Shown here piece after piece: positions 1 through 7,735 of a stretch of DNA of 38,372 nucleotides (the stretch's first letter is position 1; every line of letters starts with the position of its first letter). The notes under the pieces were generated by a model. That model worked only from the letters and a program-made list of their open reading frames with translations. It was not told where the DNA came from and ran no database searches. Source of the DNA: Nitrospira sp. (lineage in GTDB: Bacteria > Nitrospirota > Nitrospiria > Nitrospirales > Nitrospiraceae); the NCBI GenBank assembly GCA_030444405.1, contig JARFPM010000019.1, positions 1-38,372 of the forward strand, read 5' to 3'. The translations under genes and the position numbers were made by a program.

Positions 1-1
1 G

Positions 2-178
2 GCTTTGCTCAGGCTGGTCCGAATGGCGCCCACCTGCTGTCAGTTTATTTGTTCACGATGTGTGGGACTCTCGCGCGATCGACCCGTCGGTCCGGCTCCG
101 ATTCAGCTCATGGAACTGGCACGCCAGGCTGAAGTGGATTGGTGTCCGAACCTGCACATCGAGAAGGTGAATGCGTGA
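2..178 (+). CDS. Possible 3' end of a truncated upstream gene
   Basis: An open frame enters from the left edge and stops at TGA 176-178. Its last part (PIQLMELARQAEVDW, then CPNLHIEKVNA) has plausible protein composition, but the first part is cysteine/arginine-rich and less convincing. A second frame (position 3 onward) is also open through much of this stretch, so a frameshifted remnant is possible. No family is recognised. Low confidence that it is expressed. Confidence 0.2.
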   Translation, partial: ALLRLVRMAPTCCQFICSRCVGLSRDRPVGPAPIQLMELARQAEVDWCPNLHIEKVNA

Positions 179-254
179 GCAGTCAGTCGACGGTTGGGGG
201 CTCATTACGTCTATGGATTGAGCGAGGAGCGAGTGCGGAATTGATAATTCACCA

Positions 255-285
255 AGCTGACGACTCGGGCTGTCGAGCGTCAGCT
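255..285 (+). promoter_or_regulatory. Stem-loop upstream of the SmbP-barrel gene
   Basis: AGCTGACG (255-262) pairs perfectly with CGTCAGCT (278-285). After a single bulged A the stem continues with CTCG/CGAG around a 6-nt loop (268-273), giving 12 bp. No U-run follows, so it is a poor intrinsic terminator. It could be a leader element for the gene at 341 or the 3' structure of an upstream transcript. The rest of 179-340 shows only the ribosome-binding site GGAGGGAGGG just before 341. Confidence 0.35.
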
Positions 286-340
286 GATTGCTCGAAGGAG
301 GGCCGTGCTCCTCGATGCATAGCCATGGAGGGAGGGTATC

Positions 341-1150
341 ATGCAGCTTCAGAATGGCAGGAGGAACATCAGAGTCTGGTCTGTCGCGGTGTCACTCGCC
401 GCGGTGTTCGCTCTTGGAGCACCGGTGCTGAACAGCTCAGCGCTTGCCGCCGCCAATCCACATGTGAGCGAAGCAGTCGAGCATCTGATGGAAGCGGTGC
501 AACACGGCAAGGCCGGGCATGCGGATGCGTGCACCGAACATGCCGACGGTGCGTCCACGCATTTGGCTGAAGTCTTAGCTGAAGGTACGACGCCAACCGG
601 GAACCGCGTCTTCTTTCGCGGCGGCTATGCCGGGCTCACGAGCGATCGTGCAGGCGAGTTGGTCACCGACCTACATAGCGGCCTGAACGATGGGAAGTCC
701 GGTTATTACATGGGGGGAGGAGCAGACCTCATGATCACTAGAGATCTATGGGGTATGATGGACGGCACCGCGCTCGTGGGGGAGATCGGATTGGAATTCA
801 AGCGGTTCAGTTCCGAAAGCGTCCCGAATTTGGATGCTCCGTTCGGCGGGCCAGCCACGGTGCAACTAACCATGTTCACCGTGAGTGTGGCGCCCAAGGT
901 GAAGTTCAGGCAGGGGACCGATTTTCAACCCTGGCTCATTCCGGGCGGGTTGGATTTCCACGTCATCAGCCCGACGTCGAGTCAGATCAATTATTTGGAC
1001 ATCGGGGTTCAGTTCGGCGGTGGTGCCGAGTATCGCGTGTGGAAAGAGTTGTGGGTGGGTGCCGACAGCAGATTCCACCTGGCCGGCAATCAAACCAACA
1101 CGGTGAACAATTTCTGGACTGTCGGCGGTTATATGGCCCTCGGCTTCTGA
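341..1150 (+). CDS. SmbP-like metal-binding segment fused to an outer-membrane beta-barrel
   Basis: 269 residues. ATG 341 follows a strong GGAGGGAGGG site. The N-terminus is a signal peptide (basic NGRRNIR, a hydrophobic stretch, cleavage near ALA-A at about residue 37). Residues about 39-80 are histidine-rich and helical (PHVSEAVEHL, QHGKAGHADA, TEHADGASTHLAEVL). The His spacing and the HGKAGH core resemble SmbP, the small metal-binding protein known from Nitrosomonas. From about residue 88 the protein alternates beta-strand and turn segments, rich in glycine and aromatics, and ends in phenylalanine, as expected for a small outer-membrane barrel of roughly eight strands. The inference is a surface or periplasm-facing metal-binding barrel. 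The nearby multicopper oxidase (2204) and SmbP-like protein (9027) fit a metal role. The exact metal and barrel family cannot be told from sequence. Confidence 0.75.
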   Translation: MQLQNGRRNIRVWSVAVSLAAVFALGAPVLNSSALAAANPHVSEAVEHLMEAVQHGKAGHADACTEHADGASTHLAEVLAEGTTPTGNRVFFRGGYAGLTSDRAGELVTDLHSGLNDGKSGYYMGGGADLMITRDLWGMMDGTALVGEIGLEFKRFSSESVPNLDAPFGGPATVQLTMFTVSVAPKVKFRQGTDFQPWLIPGGLDFHVISPTSSQINYLDIGVQFGGGAEYRVWKELWVGADSRFHLAGNQTNTVNNFWTVGGYMALGF

Positions 1151-1620
1151 AGCAGTCATGCTATAGAAGGTGCGGTCATCCCGACTCCTGAACAAAGCCC
1201 GGCGTCGAGACGGCAATATGTCAACTTTTCGTTCTACAAGATCGATCCGGCTTGGCGGCGTCTTCCCGAGGATGAACGCATCAAGGGGAAGGAGGAGTTT
1301 CTACGGGCGGTCGAGGAGTACGCTGACAAGGTCCTTGTGGTGGCGGCGTACTCCTTAACGGCGCCCGCTATACAGTCCTGGTCGGGTTAGTGGGGCAAAC
1401 CGACCATTGCCGTCTGGTCGCGCGGGTTCGGAAAGGTTGCATCCCCATAGAGCCGGGCACGATGGTTCTATTCAACAGCGACAAGCTGTGGCGCGCCGTC
1501 ACGCCGCTTGGTGCTCACGAACGGCGGGTGGTCTTGACGCTTGAATATGTAACGGATCAGCGGATGAAGCCGCTGAAGAAGTTGTTTTCCAACATGCAAG
1601 GACGCGTTCGCCTACTTTGA
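1151..1620 (+). pseudogene. Composite remnant: chlorite-dismutase-like N-part joined to 2OG-Fe(II)-oxygenase-like C-part
   Basis: Two frames carry recognisable pieces. Frame 2 (about 1169-1357, the same frame as the upstream barrel gene, just past its stop) reads RRQYVNFSFYKIDPAWRRLP and then a DER-KGKEEF-VEEYADKVLV stretch. This resembles the N-terminal part of Cld-family (chlorite dismutase/HemQ-like) proteins, but has no evident start codon and stops at 1390. Frame 1 takes over at about 1357 (NGARYTVLVG) and runs to TGA 1620, with PGTMVLFNSDKLW, AVTPLG and RRVVLTLEYVTD. This looks like the C-terminal part of a 2OG-Fe(II) oxygenase-type protein. The expected histidine before AVTP is arginine (WRAVTP). 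I read this as a deletion or frameshift chimera of two dead genes. Confidence 0.5.
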
Positions 1621-1951
1621 CCCCGCCGCGCTCATGCACAGGCCTAAGGCGAAGCAGAGATCGAGCAATGACCCTGCGTCGCCGAGTTCCGCTGTCACGA
1701 CGGATCATCCGGACCTGCAATTCCTCGCTTCACCATTGCCCCGTCCTGCCCCAGTTTCCCAATAGACACCGTCCAACGAATTGGACAGCCCAACACCTTG
1801 ATTTCTCTCGATAGTCAAGCTAAGAGTTCCATTGCTGCCTCTTTGTGTAGACGGATTCCCCGAAATTCAGCGATCGGTGTATTTCAACCACAATAATTCT
1901 AACTTCTTGTTCACATTTGTAAATTTCTTCTGATCTCGTCTTACTGCGAGA
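1621..1951. other. Intergenic region without a recognised gene
   Basis: No convincing coding frame was found on either strand. Overlapping open frames here have no ribosome-binding sites and unnatural composition. The last ~130 bases (about 1810-1945) are noticeably AT-richer than their surroundings, as expected just upstream of the sigma-54 promoter at 1952, and could hold binding sites for an activator. I could not define a clear palindromic enhancer-binding site. Confidence 0.5.
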
Positions 1952-1967
1952 TGGCACGGCGATTGCG
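1952..1967 (+). promoter_or_regulatory. Sigma-54 (RpoN) promoter
   Basis: TGGCACGGCGATTGCG is an exact match to the sigma-54 consensus core TGGCACG-N4-TTGC, with GG and GC at the required -24/-12 spacing. It predicts a transcript start near 1978, within about three bases of the first stem of the structured leader. The only gene downstream in this orientation is the multicopper oxidase at 2204. Such promoters need an AAA+ enhancer-binding activator; none is encoded in this window. Confidence 0.8.
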
Positions 1968-1977
1968 CTACGCAAAC

Positions 1978-2106
1978 CTCGCTGGTGAAGGTGTGGGTGA
2001 TTTTGGACCGGCCTCCGAATGACCCATTCCTTCGCAAGAAGGAACCCTTCACCAGCTCTTAACCCTCCTGAGATACGAGGCCGGAAGTCAGTTCGGAGGC
2101 CGGTTC
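1978..2106 (+). ncRNA. Structured leader RNA of the multicopper oxidase gene (novel candidate)
   Basis: P1: GCTGGTGAAGG (1981-1991) with CCTTCACCAGC (2046-2056), 11 perfect bp. P2 inside it: TGGGT (1994-1998) with ACCCA (2022-2026). P3 directly abuts P2: TTCCTTC (2027-2033), tetraloop GCAA, GAAGGAA (2038-2044), 7 bp with a GNRA loop. This makes a compact three-way junction. The P2 loop contains 2005-2020, which pairs with 2091-2106 (13 contiguous Watson-Crick pairs flanked by two G-U pairs and one more G-C). That pairing crosses P1 and gives a long pseudoknot or an alternative fold. The G-U pairs work only on the + strand. An 8-base competitor, GAGGCCGG (2077-2084), can pair with 2008-2015. 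It may be a cis-regulatory leader or a separate sRNA. No known riboswitch class is recognised. Confidence 0.65.
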
Positions 2107-2203
2107 TTATTCCAAAGTTCTGTTGACGATCTAGTGGCGATCTTGAATAGCAGGTTTGAGCTGTTTCGTTGGCGGTCAATATCAAGAGAAGGGGAGGCCG
2201 AGT

Positions 2204-5200
2204 ATGAGGTCTATGCAGTCCACCATTTCTAAACTGAGTCGGAGGCACGGGAGAGCCGGCATGTTACAGCAACTCCTGAGCCTGGCATTAATGAGCGGTC
2301 TAGCCGTGACACCAATGACATGGGCCGCAGAGAAACACGATCACCTTAACGACGCGGGGAAGGCATCGGCGGAAAAGGTGATCTATCGTGAAGGCGGGTC
2401 AGTCCTTCACGACCGCATGATGGAAGAGATCAAGCGGCAACAGGAATTCATCGGAAAGAAGGGAGGGTACAGCACGGGCGCCAACAGCCACATGATGCAA
2501 CAGGGCGTGTTGCTGGTGGCGGATGACCCGGACAAAGTCTCGGTCACCAGCGGGCAGCGGTGTCCGGCGAATGCACCCGTCAAGGAATACCACGTCACCG
2601 CGATCAACATTGAAATCACCCTGAGCCGTTTTCTTGATTACTTCCCCGGGTACATGTACGTCCTGAACGAAAATCTGGATAAAGCACGAGCCGAGGAGAC
2701 GGCGAACAAGGAAGCGCGGGAAAAAGAAAACGATCCGGGTGCCCTGTCGAACGGTCTGCAGGGCGATGTGATCCAACCGCTCGTCATCAGAGCGAATCAG
2801 GGTGACTGCCTCAAGATGACCCTGCACAACCGGATCACCGATGAGCCGACGAACCTTGTCATCAACGGTTCGTCGATGGTGGTCTCTTCCACCGGCAAGC
2901 CGGCGACTCCGTCGAATCCGGATACGACCGTGGCGGCGGGGAAAGAGCAGAGTTTTGAATGGTACATCAAGCCGGACACACAAGAGGGCGCGCGGTTTCT
3001 CCGATCGCATGCCTCACGCGAACAGTTCAATCTCGGGTTGATCGGCATGTTGGTCGTGGAGCCACGAGGCTCACGGTATCTGAGTCCGTTTGATGGAAAG
3101 CCAATGGCCAGTGGCTGGGAAGCCATGATTGAAGATCCGAATGGGGCGGACTTCCGCGAGTTCGCGATCTTCTATCATGAGGCAGGAGACGAAGCGTTCC
3201 GGATCTTGAATAAGAAGGGTGAGATGCTGCCGCAGCGTGACCCCCATACCGACTCCTATCGGCCCGGGGCGCGGCTGCTGAACTATCGGAGCGAGCCGCA
3301 CGGAACGCGTATCGAACTTCAGGCCCACATGGGGTTCTATGGCGATGAGTCCATGGCGTATGGGTCCTATACGTTCGGCGACCCGGCTACGACGATCCCT
3401 CGTTCCTACCTGGGCGACCCTGCCAAGTTCCGCATGGCGGGCGGTTCGGAGATCGTCCATTCACATCACCTACACGGTGGGTCCATCCGTTGGGCGCGCC
3501 AGCCGGGAAACAGCCACCTTGATTTCGCGGCTTCAAGCAATGGACCGGTGAAGTTTCCGCTCATCAGCGATACATCGGACCGTCTTGATGTGCAATCGAT
3601 CGGGCCGACGGAGATTTATGATCAGGTGATCGAGGGTGGTTCCGGGGGATTGCAGGCCTTGGCAGGCGAATTCGTGTTCCACTGCCACATCCCGCAGCAC
3701 TATGTCACGGGCATGTGGGGGTTCTGGCGCGTGTACAACACGCTGCAGGCTCCAGGCTCTCAGACCGACGTGATGAAGCCGTTGGTTGAGTTACCGGACC
3801 GTGTCGGTCGTATGAAGACCGGTGTGGCAAGCGATAAGCTCGTGGGTACGACGGTGGATTGGTACGGTGGCAAGAAATTCGAGATCACCAAGGACAAGAC
3901 GGATTGGAAAGCCAATCCGGCCAAGGTCTCCATCAAGGACTGGGTCGAGATGCAGGTGCCGCCGCAAGGCAAACCGGGCCACAAGACAACTGAAAAGGAG
4001 CAGACCCTGGCCTATGACTCGACGGTCAATGATTGGGCCTGGGATGGTACGAAGGCTCTAACAGAACCTGAAACGTCGTACGAATGGGTGAACTACAAGT
4101 CGGCAACCCCGGGCAAGCGGCAGGAGATTCTCTTCGACCCGCGGAGCGGAAAACTGTCGTGGCCGTGGCTGCGGCCGCATCTCGGCAGGCGGGTGCCATT
4201 CTCGCCGAGCCACAGTGGTGCACCCTGGTTGGAGCCGATTCATCGGCGTGACGATGGCAGTAACTCCACCGAGCCGGCCAAGCCCGGCGAGAACGGACCC
4301 TGGAGCCTCTGTCCGGAAGGCGCGCCGGTCAAGAAATTCAACATCCATGCGATCACCTTGCCGATTACCTTGAAGGCGGCGACGGCCAAGACGCCGGCGA
4401 TTGTCGATCCGGGCGGCTTGCTCTATGTCTTGCATGAAGAGGAAGCTGATGTCCGAAAGAATCGAGCGAAGCAGTTTCCGCTGGTCATTCGCGGAAACGT
4501 GCAGGACTGCGTTGACGTCGTCTATAAGAGCGAGCTGAAAGATGATACACGGCAAGGGTTCTCCAGCAAGACGAACCTGCATCCGCACATGTTCCAGTTC
4601 GACACGCAAGCTTCCGATGGTCCAATCATCGGCTTCTCCTATGAGATGTCACTCCGTCCGTTCACGATCTTGAAGGACGAGCACCCAGGGAAGGGCATGC
4701 CGGTCCCGATGAACACCACGATCGAGGCGGATGCCGCCAAGGGGGCAACCAGCATCAAGGTCAAGGATGCGTCAAAGTTCCACGTCAAGACGGAGCTGGG
4801 CGTGGGGATGGATGAAGTGAATGGATTCGAGTCAGCCCGTATCAGCAAGATTGAGGGCAATACGATCACCTTCGAGCGGCCGTTGCAGCATGCCCATAAG
4901 AAGGGTGAGATTGCCTCGGTCGAGTGGATCCGGGAGCGCTGGTATGTGGACGCCGACTTCGGCACCACGTTCTGGCATGACCATGTGTATGGACTCGACT
5001 CGTGGGGGCACGGGCAGTATGCCTCATTCATCACGGAGCCGCCGCGATCGACCTATCATGATCCAGTCACGGGTAAGGAAATCAGGAGCGGCCCCGTCGC
5101 GGACATTCACACGACCGAACCGGTGTCCGCCCATATCAGGGGGTCTTTCCGTGAGATCGTGACACATGTCATGGATTCCAACCCTCGGGCGGCAGAATTG

Positions 5201-6970
5201 ATTACGGCCGACAATCCACAGGCGAAAGTCAATGCGATTTCTGTGGACGGGACACCGTCGGCGGTCTATCCGGCCAGACTCAATCTGTCGCCGATGAAGT
5301 TCTTGAACGGCGGCGAAGCCACGACCGGTGGCGGCTACAACATGCGGGTAGAGCCCTTGTCTGTCCGCTTAGCAAACAACCCCGATCCGTCGCAGTTGTT
5401 CAGCAGCCGGATTCACGGAGATCCGGATACGCTGATGCTGCGGGCCTATCTGGGCGATCCAGTGGTGGTCAGGCTGCTTGAAACGTCGGCCAACGAAGTG
5501 CATTCCTGGCACATCAGCGGTCACTGGTTCCCGATGGAGCGCTACAGCAAGAACTCCATCCCACGCAGCTCGCTGCACGTGGTGATCGGGGAACGGTACG
5601 ATGCGGCTATTCCGGCCGCCGGCGGACCGCAACAGATGGCAGGCGACTACCTGTACTACAGTGGTCGGGCGTCGCACTTCGTCGAAGGCAGCTGGGGAAT
5701 TTTCCGAGTCCTTGACAGACCGGAGACAACGCTGAAGCCGCTCCCTGGGCGCAGCGAGATTCCGCAGTCGGCCAAGTCTGTCTGTCCTGCTGATGCACCG
5801 GTGAAGAGCTTCAACGTCTCGGCCATCGATAAGGCGATTCGCTACAACAAGGGGACGCCTGGGACGATGGAAGTCGACCTGGAGCGCAAAATGGTGCTAG
5901 GCAACGAAACGGGTAAGATATATGTCCTCGAAGGGGAGAAGACCAAGGTTGCCTCTGGCAATCTTGAGCCAAGCCCCTTGACGTTGCATGTCAACGTCGG
6001 TGACTGCATCAAGGTTAATCTGAAAAACGAGATGGCCAAGGAGAGAGCCGGGTTCCATGTCGACAACCTGGCTTACGATCCAAAAGAGTCCATGGGCATC
6101 AACGCCGGCAACAACCCTGGGGATCAAACGGTTGCCCCGGGTCAGAGCAGGATTTATACGTTCTACGCTCATCCGGAATTCGGGGAGAACTCGGCCCTGA
6201 TTCAGGACTGGGGGAACGTGATTGAGAACCCGCGGAACGGGCTCTTCGGCGCCGTCATTATCGGGCCGAAGGGATCGCAGTATCGCGATCCGGTCAGCGG
6301 TGAAGATCTCGCGCAGAAGAGCTCTTGGCGGGCTGATGTGATCGTGGATCGGAGCGTGCCGAGCAACGCAAACCGGCAGAACTACCGGTCGTTCGCGCTC
6401 CTGTTCCAAGACGAGGACAATATCACCGGCACGAGCTTCATGCCGTACATCCAAAAGGTGGCCGGCGTGACGGCGGTGAACTATCGGTCGGAGCCGACCG
6501 ATTACCGCACCGAGAAGGGCTGTGCCTACAGCGAAGTGTTCGCCTGTGTGAAGACGGGTGATCAGCCGGTGACGCCGACGATCGCCGCGCACGTCGGGGA
6601 TCCGGTTGTCATTCATGTCCTGGGTGCTTTCAGCGAACAGGTGCAACTCTTCAGCGTGTCGGGTCATGAATGGAAGCACGAACCGTACATCAGCGGGGCG
6701 GACCTCGTGAGCACCATGGAGTTCGGTGGGTCCGAAGTCATTAATGCCTGGTTGCACGGCGGAGCCGGCGGACCGAACGGGATTCCCGGTGACTATCTCT
6801 GGCTCAACCAGCGTCCGGGCTATCTCGATGCCGGGCACTGGGGGATGCTGAAGGTCCTGGATCGTGACAGCCGTGCCATTCTGCCACTAGGTGGTCAAGC
6901 CCCAGCCACCCAACAGGCTGAGGGTAAACCGGCGGGGAAACCCAGGCCGGTATCCATGAAAGCCAAATAG
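2204..6970 (+). CDS. Giant multicopper oxidase, three repeated units (probably six cupredoxin domains), exported
   Basis: 1588 residues from ATG 2204, chosen over an upstream TTG because AGAAGGGGAGG (2187-2197) sits just before it. The N-terminus is an export signal (SRRHGRAG, then a hydrophobic run, TWAA). Three units each open with CP-x-x-APVK at Cys120, Cys703 and Cys1194 and carry a related DC-hydrophobic strand (GDCLK, QDCVD, GDCIK). Copper ligands: HSHHLH (419-424), HCHIPQHYVTGM (493-504, the type-1/type-3 signature), HPH (793-795), HDH (925-927) and HSWHISGHW (1100-1108). All four HxH pairs of a trinuclear centre are present, but the usually C-terminal motifs come before HPH/HDH. Size and layout recall large six-domain oxidases such as the Mn-oxidising MnxG/MofA type. 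Substrate unknown; location periplasmic or outer surface. Confidence 0.85.
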   Translation: MRSMQSTISKLSRRHGRAGMLQQLLSLALMSGLAVTPMTWAAEKHDHLNDAGKASAEKVIYREGGSVLHDRMMEEIKRQQEFIGKKGGYSTGANSHMMQQGVLLVADDPDKVSVTSGQRCPANAPVKEYHVTAINIEITLSRFLDYFPGYMYVLNENLDKARAEETANKEAREKENDPGALSNGLQGDVIQPLVIRANQGDCLKMTLHNRITDEPTNLVINGSSMVVSSTGKPATPSNPDTTVAAGKEQSFEWYIKPDTQEGARFLRSHASREQFNLGLIGMLVVEPRGSRYLSPFDGKPMASGWEAMIEDPNGADFREFAIFYHEAGDEAFRILNKKGEMLPQRDPHTDSYRPGARLLNYRSEPHGTRIELQAHMGFYGDESMAYGSYTFGDPATTIPRSYLGDPAKFRMAGGSEIVHSHHLHGGSIRWARQPGNSHLDFAASSNGPVKFPLISDTSDRLDVQSIGPTEIYDQVIEGGSGGLQALAGEFVFHCHIPQHYVTGMWGFWRVYNTLQAPGSQTDVMKPLVELPDRVGRMKTGVASDKLVGTTVDWYGGKKFEITKDKTDWKANPAKVSIKDWVEMQVPPQGKPGHKTTEKEQTLAYDSTVNDWAWDGTKALTEPETSYEWVNYKSATPGKRQEILFDPRSGKLSWPWLRPHLGRRVPFSPSHSGAPWLEPIHRRDDGSNSTEPAKPGENGPWSLCPEGAPVKKFNIHAITLPITLKAATAKTPAIVDPGGLLYVLHEEEADVRKNRAKQFPLVIRGNVQDCVDVVYKSELKDDTRQGFSSKTNLHPHMFQFDTQASDGPIIGFSYEMSLRPFTILKDEHPGKGMPVPMNTTIEADAAKGATSIKVKDASKFHVKTELGVGMDEVNGFESARISKIEGNTITFERPLQHAHKKGEIASVEWIRERWYVDADFGTTFWHDHVYGLDSWGHGQYASFITEPPRSTYHDPVTGKEIRSGPVADIHTTEPVSAHIRGSFREIVTHVMDSNPRAAELITADNPQAKVNAISVDGTPSAVYPARLNLSPMKFLNGGEATTGGGYNMRVEPLSVRLANNPDPSQLFSSRIHGDPDTLMLRAYLGDPVVVRLLETSANEVHSWHISGHWFPMERYSKNSIPRSSLHVVIGERYDAAIPAAGGPQQMAGDYLYYSGRASHFVEGSWGIFRVLDRPETTLKPLPGRSEIPQSAKSVCPADAPVKSFNVSAIDKAIRYNKGTPGTMEVDLERKMVLGNETGKIYVLEGEKTKVASGNLEPSPLTLHVNVGDCIKVNLKNEMAKERAGFHVDNLAYDPKESMGINAGNNPGDQTVAPGQSRIYTFYAHPEFGENSALIQDWGNVIENPRNGLFGAVIIGPKGSQYRDPVSGEDLAQKSSWRADVIVDRSVPSNANRQNYRSFALLFQDEDNITGTSFMPYIQKVAGVTAVNYRSEPTDYRTEKGCAYSEVFACVKTGDQPVTPTIAAHVGDPVVIHVLGAFSEQVQLFSVSGHEWKHEPYISGADLVSTMEFGGSEVINAWLHGGAGGPNGIPGDYLWLNQRPGYLDAGHWGMLKVLDRDSRAILPLGGQAPATQQAEGKPAGKPRPVSMKAK

Positions 6971-7009
6971 GCTCTATCCAAAGTAGACGCTGTTTGGTGG
7001 CGTAACATG

Positions 7010-7052
7010 CGGGGGAATCCGGCTCGTGAGGGCTGGGTTCCCCCGTTCGTTT
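7010..7052 (+). terminator. Likely terminator after the multicopper oxidase
   Basis: CGGGGGAATCC (7010-7020) pairs with GGGTTCCCCCG (7035-7045), 11 bp including one G-U, around a 14-nt loop, and is followed by TTCGTTT. The U-run is short and interrupted. It lies 40 bases past the oxidase stop codon and would separate that transcript from the next gene cluster. Confidence 0.6.
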
Positions 7053-7121
7053 GCCGTTGGCAAGAGCCGTCTTGAATCCAGCTAAGTCATACGGTAGAAA
7101 ACATCCATGGAGGTGCATGGT

Positions 7122-7715
7122 TTGCGTCTATCAATTGGTCTGTTCTTGATCTGGCTGGTCTCGATGGTCATAGGTGGTTTGACGGAACAGGCGGCGGCGC
7201 TCGATTTTTCCGGTGATCGGATCGTCAAGAGGGGGAAGTCGGTCGTGACGGCTCATGTCAATGCCAAGGACGATCGATGGCGATTCGAGTTTTCCCAGCC
7301 TCAGCGAGGCGCCAGTGTGATGATCGTGCGGGCGGATCTCGGGACAGCCTGGTTGATCTTCTCCAAGCGCCGGCTGTATCTCGAGGAACCGATTGCGAGT
7401 CACCATCGGTTGGCAGTGAGCGAAAAGATGGAGGGAGAAGTCTCGCGGGAGTTCGTGGGAGACGAGACGCTGAACGGCTATCCTACGGAGTTATTTGAGG
7501 TCACAGTTGCAGAGAGCGGGCAAACTCAGCAATACTATCGCTGGGTGACCAAAGCCCAGCGGTTTCCACTCAAGACGGTGAGTAAACAGGGAGACTGGGC
7601 GGAGGAGTTTCGGCGGTTAGTCTTCACCGAGCAGTCACCGTTCTTGTTTGAGCTCCCGCAGCGCTTGGATCCGGCCAATGCACCGGCAAGCAGGCAACCG
7701 GCGCTGAGCGATTAA
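7122..7715 (+). CDS. Exported LolA-like/DUF4412-like beta-sheet protein
   Basis: About 197 residues if it starts at TTG 7122. GGAGGT (7109-7114) is ideally placed for this TTG, whereas ATG 7107 overlaps that site and has none of its own. The resulting N-terminus (RLSIGLFLIWLVSMVIGG, then EQAAA) is a clean signal peptide. The mature part alternates short beta-strands (RWRFEF, ASVMIVRADL, AWLIFSKRRLYLEE, GYPTELFEVTV, QQYYRWV, FPLKTV) in the manner of LolA-fold outer-membrane lipoprotein-sorting or DUF4412 proteins. The assignment is by pattern only. It is first of four closely spaced genes to 9431 and probably handles a hydrophobic or lipid-like ligand in the periplasm; the link to the copper proteins is by context. 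Confidence 0.6.
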   Translation: MRLSIGLFLIWLVSMVIGGLTEQAAALDFSGDRIVKRGKSVVTAHVNAKDDRWRFEFSQPQRGASVMIVRADLGTAWLIFSKRRLYLEEPIASHHRLAVSEKMEGEVSREFVGDETLNGYPTELFEVTVAESGQTQQYYRWVTKAQRFPLKTVSKQGDWAEEFRRLVFTEQSPFLFELPQRLDPANAPASRQPALSD

Positions 7716-7735
7716 CGATGGCAGGAGGAATGGCA

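Noticed and set aside
2123-2151. Sigma-70-like promoter (TTGACG and TTGAAT or AATAGC) just before the oxidase
   Set aside because: Spacing or -10 match is poor; the sigma-54 promoter is far better. It cannot be fully excluded as a second start.
1820-2248. 142-codon minus-strand frame over the sigma-54 leader
   Set aside because: It lies opposite a well-formed promoter and RNA structure, its composition is arginine/proline-rich, and no ribosome-binding site is present.
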